Below, one piece after another: positions 5,609 to 6,607 of a stretch of DNA of 6,607 bases (positions within the stretch are counted from its first letter, which is position 1; each line of letters starts with the position of its first letter). Position numbers and translations under genes: made by a program. The DNA comes from Prevotella sp. Lineage in GTDB: Bacteria > Bacteroidota > Bacteroidia > Bacteroidales > Bacteroidaceae. The DNA is taken from NCBI GenBank assembly GCA_024681875.1, contig JAILAA010000052.1:1-6607 (forward strand). Reading direction: 5' to 3'. Below the pieces are notes generated by a model. That model searched no databases. It was not told the DNA's origin and saw only the letters and a list, made by a program, of their open reading frames with translations.

Positions 5609-6607
5609 TTACTTCTTGTCGCTGTTGATAAGTTGCAGCAGGCGGTCGACCGCCTCTACTTCAGGGATATTTTTCTCCACACACTCCTTGCCGCGGTAGA
5701 GTGAAATTTTTCCTCGCCCTGCGCCCACGTAACCGTAATCGGCGTCGGCCATCTCGCCCGGGCCGTTGACGATGCAGCCCATGATGCCTATCTTCAGACC
5801 TATCAAGTGGCTGGTAGCGGCTTTGATACGGGCGATGGTTTCCTGCAGGTTGTAGAGCGTGCGGCCGCAGCCCGGGCACGATATGTACTCGGTCTTGGTG
5901 AACTTGATGCGGGCCGCCTGAAGGATGGCGTCGGCAAGCAAGGTGATGGTAAAAGTTGGTACTGGCTTTGTCAGGCCGAGGGGCTTGATAACCAGCTTTG
6001 TGGCCTTGCGGTCGATCAGCAAGGCACCAACTGACATGGCGGCCTTCAACATGAGCGTATCCATGTCGGTGGCCCAAATAATGAGCGAAATGGTGTCGTC
6101 CTTAATGCTTTTCTCAGCTTCCTGACGCAGTTGGGTGCACTCTGGGATGAGTTCCACCAGCTTGCGCGCCACGGGAATCTCGGCCTCGGGCTCTTCGCTC
6201 AAAGACACGCGGATGGTGTCGCCGATGCCCTCTGTCAGCAGGGCACCTATGCCCACGGCACTCTTGATGCGGCCATCCTCGCCTTCGCCGGCCTCGGTCA
6301 CGCCAAGGTGCAGCGGATAGTGCATATCCTCAGCATCCATCTGCTTGACTAAAAGGCGCACACTCTGCACCATCACGACGGTATTGCTGGCTTTAATCGA
6401 GATGACGACGTCATCGAACTGCTCGCGCTTAAAAATGCGGAGGAACTCCATGCAGCTCTCAACGATGCCTGCCGGCGTGTCGCCATAGCGTGACATGATG
6501 CGGTCGGAGAGCGAGCCGTGGTTCACGCCGATGCGCACGGCGGTGTGGTGCTCCTTGCAGATGTTGATGAAACTGACGAGGCGCTCGTCCAAGCGCTTCA
6601 GCTCGGC
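5609..6607 (-). CDS. ispG: 4-hydroxy-3-methylbut-2-en-1-yl diphosphate synthase, C-terminal part
   Basis: The frame runs off the right end of the window, so only the C-terminal 332 residues are present. IspG (GcpE) converts methylerythritol cyclodiphosphate to HMBPP in the MEP isoprenoid pathway, using a [4Fe-4S] cluster. The second half of the TIM barrel is visible: AVRIGVNHGSL, VVISIKASN, YPLHLGVTEAGEGEDGRIKSA and GIGDTIRVSLSEEP. The C-terminal iron-sulfur domain has KTEYISCPGCGRT and GIMGCIVNGPGEMADADYG, giving the three cluster cysteines (codons at 5878, 5869 and 5776) and the nearby Glu. The sequence between barrel and iron-sulfur domain is only about 82 residues, which seems short for the three-domain type expected in Bacteroidota. 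It ends 20 bases before the ATG of the outer-membrane protein gene, so that gene may be read from an ispG transcript. Confidence 0.95.
   Translation of the reverse strand, partial: AELKRLDERLVSFINICKEHHTAVRIGVNHGSLSDRIMSRYGDTPAGIVESCMEFLRIFKREQFDDVVISIKASNTVVMVQSVRLLVKQMDAEDMHYPLHLGVTEAGEGEDGRIKSAVGIGALLTEGIGDTIRVSLSEEPEAEIPVARKLVELIPECTQLRQEAEKSIKDDTISLIIWATDMDTLMLKAAMSVGALLIDRKATKLVIKPLGLTKPVPTFTITLLADAILQAARIKFTKTEYISCPGCGRTLYNLQETIARIKAATSHLIGLKIGIMGCIVNGPGEMADADYGYVGAGRGKISLYRGKECVEKNIPEVEAVDRLLQLINSDKK

Overview
The window looks like chromosomal DNA of a fairly GC-rich member of the Bacteroidales, most likely a Prevotella-like organism. The evidence is a canonical Bacteroidota promoter (TTTG, 20 bases, TAnnTTTG) before proB, weak or absent Shine-Dalgarno sequences with A-rich leaders, a small TRL-family lipoprotein, and IspG sequence typical of the group. 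The species assignment is inference; no rRNA or other marker gene is present.

Layout. Bases 1-2496 (+) hold the 3' part of a large nuclease-helicase of the Dna2/RecB-nuclease plus SF1 helicase type. Then come proB (2530-3303) and proA (3294-4481), which overlap by 10 bases and encode the first two steps of proline synthesis from glutamate. A strong hairpin (4499-4542) separates these from three convergent genes on the minus strand. In their order of transcription these are the 3' part of ispG (6607-5609, MEP isoprenoid pathway), a secreted outer-membrane beta-barrel protein (start near 5588, end 4904) and a TRL-like lipoprotein (4866-4564). Gaps of 20 and 37 bases make the last three a plausible transcription unit. 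No gene-free stretch longer than about 100 bases exists.

The core genes are ordinary. Two things are not. First, the helicase reading frame carries four low-complexity insertions, all read through in frame: two GC-rich nested palindromic elements of one family (about 580-708 and 1155-1305, the second with 27-base terminal inverted repeats and lying between helicase motifs I and Ia) and two tracts of a TCTCACY heptamer (384-411, 2173-2207). Second, the outer-membrane protein gene has a run of seven A right after its natural ATG. As written, that start is out of frame with the rest of the gene, and six or nine A would restore a textbook signal peptide. This is either a phase-variation switch in its off state, a real inactivating mutation, or a sequencing error. 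I see no CRISPR array, transposase, tRNA or defence cassette, and no clear sign of an entirely new multi-gene system.
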